Below, in pieces: positions 33,265 to 33,623 of a stretch of DNA of 33,623 nucleotides. How positions within the stretch are numbered: the first letter of the stretch is position 1; the number at the start of each line of letters is the position of its first letter. Origin of the DNA: Phoronis australis (taxonomy: Eukaryota; Phoronida; Phoronidae). Under the pieces are notes generated by a model. The model was given only the letters and a program-made list of their open reading frames with translations, ran no database searches and was not told the DNA's origin. Both the position numbers and the translations under genes were made by a program. Location of the stretch: the NCBI GenBank assembly GCA_002633005.1, contig NMRA01000418.1, positions 39,896 through 73,518 on the forward strand. Direction: 5' to 3'.

Positions 33265-33400
33265 TAAATTTTATGAATCCTAGCTTCCGATTTTACCCGT
33301 TTGGGAAACCGGCTTTCAACTGCCGTAGGCTACAATAAGAATCCCCTCCCCGTGAAATGATTTTTTCTAAGCGTTTATTAGAGCCAATACAGTATACAGC
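33265..33400. repeat. dispersed repeat, copy 2
   Basis: The same element as at about 2605-2745, same orientation: 'atgaatcctagcttcc', an aaccgg...caac-like core, 'ggctacaa', and 'ttttctaagcg...ttattag'. It is diverged by substitutions and indels from copy 1. Confidence 0.6.
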
Positions 33401-33483
33401 TTTCCACCAAGGCTAGATGATACTACAACACTATTCTTTGTTGCATTAGTAACTGGTCTTGGCTAATATTATCATTTTATTCA

Positions 33484-33501
33484 CCTCTTTCACGAAAGAG
33501 G
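33484..33501. repeat. 8-bp hairpin upstream of an ATG
   Basis: CCTCTTTC, loop ac, GAAAGAGG: a perfect short inverted repeat 45 bp before the ATG at 33546. It could be chance or part of a leader or transposon end. Confidence 0.5.
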
Positions 33502-33545
33502 GGCGCTGCTGTCGTATTGATCGAAAACGAGGCGCTTTGACAAAC

Positions 33546-33623
33546 ATGGCATCGTCCTGCAAGGTGGTGTGGTCAAAAGACTTATCAACGTTACCAAAAA
33601 TCAAGCTGTCTGATGTTGAATCG
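33546..33623 (+). CDS. possible gene start, cut by the window edge
   Basis: An ATG in good Kozak-like context (aaacATGGC) opens a frame of 26 codons that is still open at the last base. It begins MASSCKVVWSKDLSTLPKI. I recognise no domain in so short a piece. The 'W-x-x-D-L-x-x-L-P' style start recalls the N termini of multicopy transposon-like genes that carry YqaJ or SWIM domains in marine invertebrates, but that is a guess. It could be a chance frame. Confidence 0.3.
   Translation, partial: MASSCKVVWSKDLSTLPKIKLSDVES

Noticed and set aside
1-33623. CRISPR arrays, bacterial promoters, rRNA genes or viral coding regions
   Set aside because: No regularly spaced direct repeats with unique spacers, no rRNA-like sequence and no intact viral gene were seen. 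The tandem repeats here are intronic duplications.

Overview
This is AT-rich genomic DNA from an animal. Short coding exons bounded by GT/AG splice sites are scattered through long introns, with AATAAA poly(A) signals, tRNA-derived SINE sequence, tandem repeats and dispersed repeats. There are no bacterial operons, Shine-Dalgarno sites or long ORFs. Repeat style and gene content suggest a marine invertebrate, perhaps an invertebrate deuterostome such as a hemichordate or amphioxus, but the sequence does not fix the species.

Left half (+ strand, 3313-17285): nine exons join in one unbroken frame of 1388 nt (461 codons plus a stop). They form the 3' part of a type I membrane receptor: Ig domain, Ig domain, two Ser/Thr-rich stalk microexons, a transmembrane segment with an Arg-Arg stop-transfer signal, a cytoplasmic linker with a Tyr-Val-Asn motif, a SAM domain split by an intron, and a tail with six more tyrosines that include an ITAM-like pair, a second YVN and a YxxM. 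The 5' exons (signal peptide and any further domains) are not visible and probably lie left of the window. Introns carry a degenerate YqaJ-type exonuclease fragment (- strand) and a tRNA-derived SINE (- strand).

Middle (17286-20700): convergent intergenic/3'UTR sequence with a 40-bp tandem duplication, unassigned reading frames and a divergent three-copy repeat.

Right half (- strand, 31511 down to 20702): a second gene, seen only at its 3' end. Six 36-nt microexons (three types, each present twice) encode 12-residue Thr/Lys/Pro/Gly/Glu stalk repeats. They lead into a last exon encoding a Cys-Asp-Asp segment and a hydrophobic C terminus with no cytoplasmic tail, as expected of a GPI-anchor signal or a tail embedded in the membrane. 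The microexons sit in two tandem ~4.3-kb segmental duplicates (22669-27071 and 27461-31682) plus a partial third. All are phase 1-1, so each can be included or skipped without a frame change. One microexon has lost its GT donor.

The two genes are tail to tail and share phase-1 stalk microexons rich in Thr with a Lys-Pro-Thr motif. They may be relatives in a receptor cluster, one signalling and one tail-less. The right edge (33546 on) may be the start of another + strand reading frame.
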